A stretch of DNA of 64,000 bases from Streptomyces fructofermentans (GTDB taxonomy: Bacteria; Actinomycetota; Actinomycetes; Streptomycetales; Streptomycetaceae). Positions within the stretch are counted from its first letter, which is position 1. The number at the start of each line of letters is the position of its first letter. The translations under genes and the position numbers were made by a program. The notes beneath the pieces were generated by a model. That model was not told the origin of the DNA. It saw only the letters and a program-made list of their open reading frames with translations, and did not search any database. The stretch spans positions 18,840-82,839 of the forward strand of contig NZ_BMWD01000009.1 of NCBI RefSeq assembly GCF_014651055.1, read 5' to 3'. Shown here piece by piece: positions 62,518 to 64,000 of this stretch.

Positions 62518-64000
62518 TCAGTGGGCCGCCGACTCCCAGTCCGCCCCTGAGCCGACGGACACGTCGAGCGGGGCGCGCAACCGGACGGCTCCGGCCATCT
62601 CGCGCCGGACGAGTTCCTCCGTGCGCTCGCGCTCGCCCGGGGCGATCTCCAGGACGATTTCGTCGTGGACCTGGAGGAGCATGCGGGAGGTGAGGCCGGC
62701 TTCCCGGAGGGCCCGGTCGACGTTCAGCATGGCGATCTTGACGATGTCGGCCGCCGTGCCCTGGATCGGCGCGTTCAGCGCCATGCGCTCGGCCGTCTCG
62801 CGGCGCTGGCGGTTGTCGCTGTTGAGGTCGGGCAGGTAGCGGCGACGGCCGAACAGGGTCTCCGTGTAGCCCGTCGCCCGCGCCTCGTCGACCACGCGGC
62901 GCAGATAGTCGCGTACGCCGCCGAAGCGCTCGAAGTACGTGTCCATCAGCGCCCGGGCCTCGCCGGCCTCGATGTTCAGCTGCTGCGACAGACCGAAGGC
63001 GGACAGCCCGTAGGCGAGCCCGTACGACATGGCCTTGATCTTGCGGCGCATCTCCGCGTCGACTGCGGAGCGCTCGACCGAGAAGACCTGCGAGGCGACG
63101 GTGGTGTGCAGGTCCTCGCCCGAGGTGAACGCCTCCAGCAGCCCCTCGTCCTCGGAGAGGTGGGCCATCACCCGCAGCTCGATCTGGCTGTAGTCGGCGG
63201 TCATGAGGGACTCGTAGCCCTCGCCGACCACGAAGCCGCGGCGGATGGCGCGGCCCTCCTCGGTGCGGACCGGGATGTTCTGCAGGTTCGGGTCCACGGA
63301 CGACAGGCGGCCCGTCGCGGCCACCGTCTGGTTGAAGGTGGTGTGGATGCGGCCGTCCGCGGCGATCGTCTTGATCAGGCCCTCGACGGTCACGCGCAGC
63401 TTCGCCTGCTCGCGGTGCCGGAGCATGATGACCGGCAGTTCGTTGTCGGTCTGCGCGGCGAGCCAGGCCAGGGCGTCGGCGTCCGTCGTGTAGCCCGTCT
63501 TCGTCTTCTTCGTCCTGGGCAGGCCCAGCTCACCGAAGAGGACCTCCTGCAGCTGCTTGGGCGAGCCGAGGTTGAACTCGTGGCCCGCCGCCGCGTGCGC
63601 CTCCTTCACCGCCTGCTGCACCGCGCCCGCGAACATCTGCTCCATGGCCTCCAGGTGGGCCCTGTCCGCGGCGATGCCGTGCCGCTCCAGACGGGCCAGC
63701 AGCGTCGACGTCGGCAGCTCCATGTCGCGCAGCAGGTCGGCCGCGCCGACCTCCGGCAGCCGCTCGCCGAAGGCCTCGCCGAGGTCCAGGACCGCCCGGG
63801 CCTGCACCATCATCGCGTCGGCCTCGGCGCCCTCGTCCGCGCCGAACGCGAGCTGCCCGTCGGCCGCGGCGGCCGGGGCCAGTTCGCGGCCGAGGTACTC
63901 CAGGGACAGCGCGTCCAGGTCGAAGGAGCGCCGGCCGGGCTTGACCAGGTAGGCGGCGAGCGCGGTGTCCATGGAGATGCCGTCGACGCTCCAGCCGTGC
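62518..64000 (-). CDS. polA: DNA polymerase I, C-terminal part (runs off the window)
   Basis: The last ~493 codons of polA; the start lies beyond 64000. Present are the end of the exonuclease-like domain (DLGEAFGERLPEVGAADLLR; LPTSTLLARLERHGIAADRA) and the whole polymerase domain: motif A MTADYSQIELRVMAHLSEDE, O-helix motif B RRKIKAMSYGLAYGLSAFGL, RMALNAPIQGTAADIVKIAM and motif C LLQVHDEIVLEI. Codons continue open to the edge (HGWSVDGIS before MDTALAAYL). It fills gaps in repair and lagging-strand synthesis, fitting the repair genes at the other end of the window. Confidence 0.96.
   Translation of the reverse strand, partial: HGWSVDGISMDTALAAYLVKPGRRSFDLDALSLEYLGRELAPAAAADGQLAFGADEGAEADAMMVQARAVLDLGEAFGERLPEVGAADLLRDMELPTSTLLARLERHGIAADRAHLEAMEQMFAGAVQQAVKEAHAAAGHEFNLGSPKQLQEVLFGELGLPRTKKTKTGYTTDADALAWLAAQTDNELPVIMLRHREQAKLRVTVEGLIKTIAADGRIHTTFNQTVAATGRLSSVDPNLQNIPVRTEEGRAIRRGFVVGEGYESLMTADYSQIELRVMAHLSEDEGLLEAFTSGEDLHTTVASQVFSVERSAVDAEMRRKIKAMSYGLAYGLSAFGLSQQLNIEAGEARALMDTYFERFGGVRDYLRRVVDEARATGYTETLFGRRRYLPDLNSDNRQRRETAERMALNAPIQGTAADIVKIAMLNVDRALREAGLTSRMLLQVHDEIVLEIAPGERERTEELVRREMAGAVRLRAPLDVSVGSGADWESAAH

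Overview
The window is chromosomal DNA of a Streptomyces (or very close relative). GC content is extreme, with strong G/C bias in third codon positions, so nearly every gene has long meaningless open frames on its other strand. Many starts are GTG or TTG behind GGAGG-type ribosome sites, some mRNAs look leaderless, and the gene set (DUF397/XRE/HATPase trio, DUF6343, mycothiol-dependent isomerase, large TerD family, MocR regulators) is typical of streptomycetes. The order uvrA ... uvrB ... coaE ... rpsA ... polA is that of the conserved chromosomal core. I see no phage, insertion sequence, CRISPR array or rRNA.

Layout. 0.1-15 kb: uvrA, a mycothiol-dependent isomerase, an MBL-fold hydrolase, aroQ, an MHS transporter, a ChaA-like antiporter, terC behind a probable manganese (yybP-ykoY) riboswitch, two TerD-family genes and uvrB. 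15-27 kb: MHYT membrane sensor, glycerophosphodiesterase, ogt, MFS pump, glutathione-independent formaldehyde dehydrogenase, VOC protein, pseudouridine catabolism pair psuG-psuK, methyltransferase, CorA, CBS protein and a degenerate uridine kinase. 27-41 kb: DUF1772 protein, an orphan glutamate synthase small subunit behind a 37-bp tandem repeat, AhpD-like protein divergent from a MocR regulator, a WhiJ-type DUF397/XRE/HATPase locus, DUF899, amidohydrolase, endonuclease/exonuclease/phosphatase protein and a FUSC transporter. 41-43.3 kb: a 76-bp tandem repeat array, a noncoding region that folds into two circularly permuted tRNA-like domains, and a conserved protein gene just upstream of them. 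43-64 kb: MazG-like protein, gamma-carbonic-anhydrase-like protein, S4 protein, DoxX, methyltransferases, coaE, PAC2 protein, rpsA with a clear housekeeping promoter, hrpB, DUF3068, a lytic transglycosylase, a DUF4184 membrane protein and the 3' part of polA, cut by the window end.

Two themes tie genes together. First, uvrA, uvrB, ogt and the small terD gene each carry the same upstream element, TTGTCAGTG-N8-TANNNT. This is the RecA-NDp (PafBC-type) DNA-damage promoter, so excision repair, alkylation reversal and a TerD protein appear to form one damage regulon here. Second, and most unusual, at about 41828-42070 on the minus strand two tRNA-like cloverleaves occur in which the T arm and acceptor 3' strand come before the acceptor 5' strand and D arm. 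The acceptor end is closed by a loop and the RNA enters and leaves through the anticodon stem, the topology known from bacterial YrlA Y RNAs. No Ro60 gene is adjacent; the neighbour is a 243-residue protein of unknown function. I regard this RNA-protein pair as the best candidate for an undescribed system in the window.
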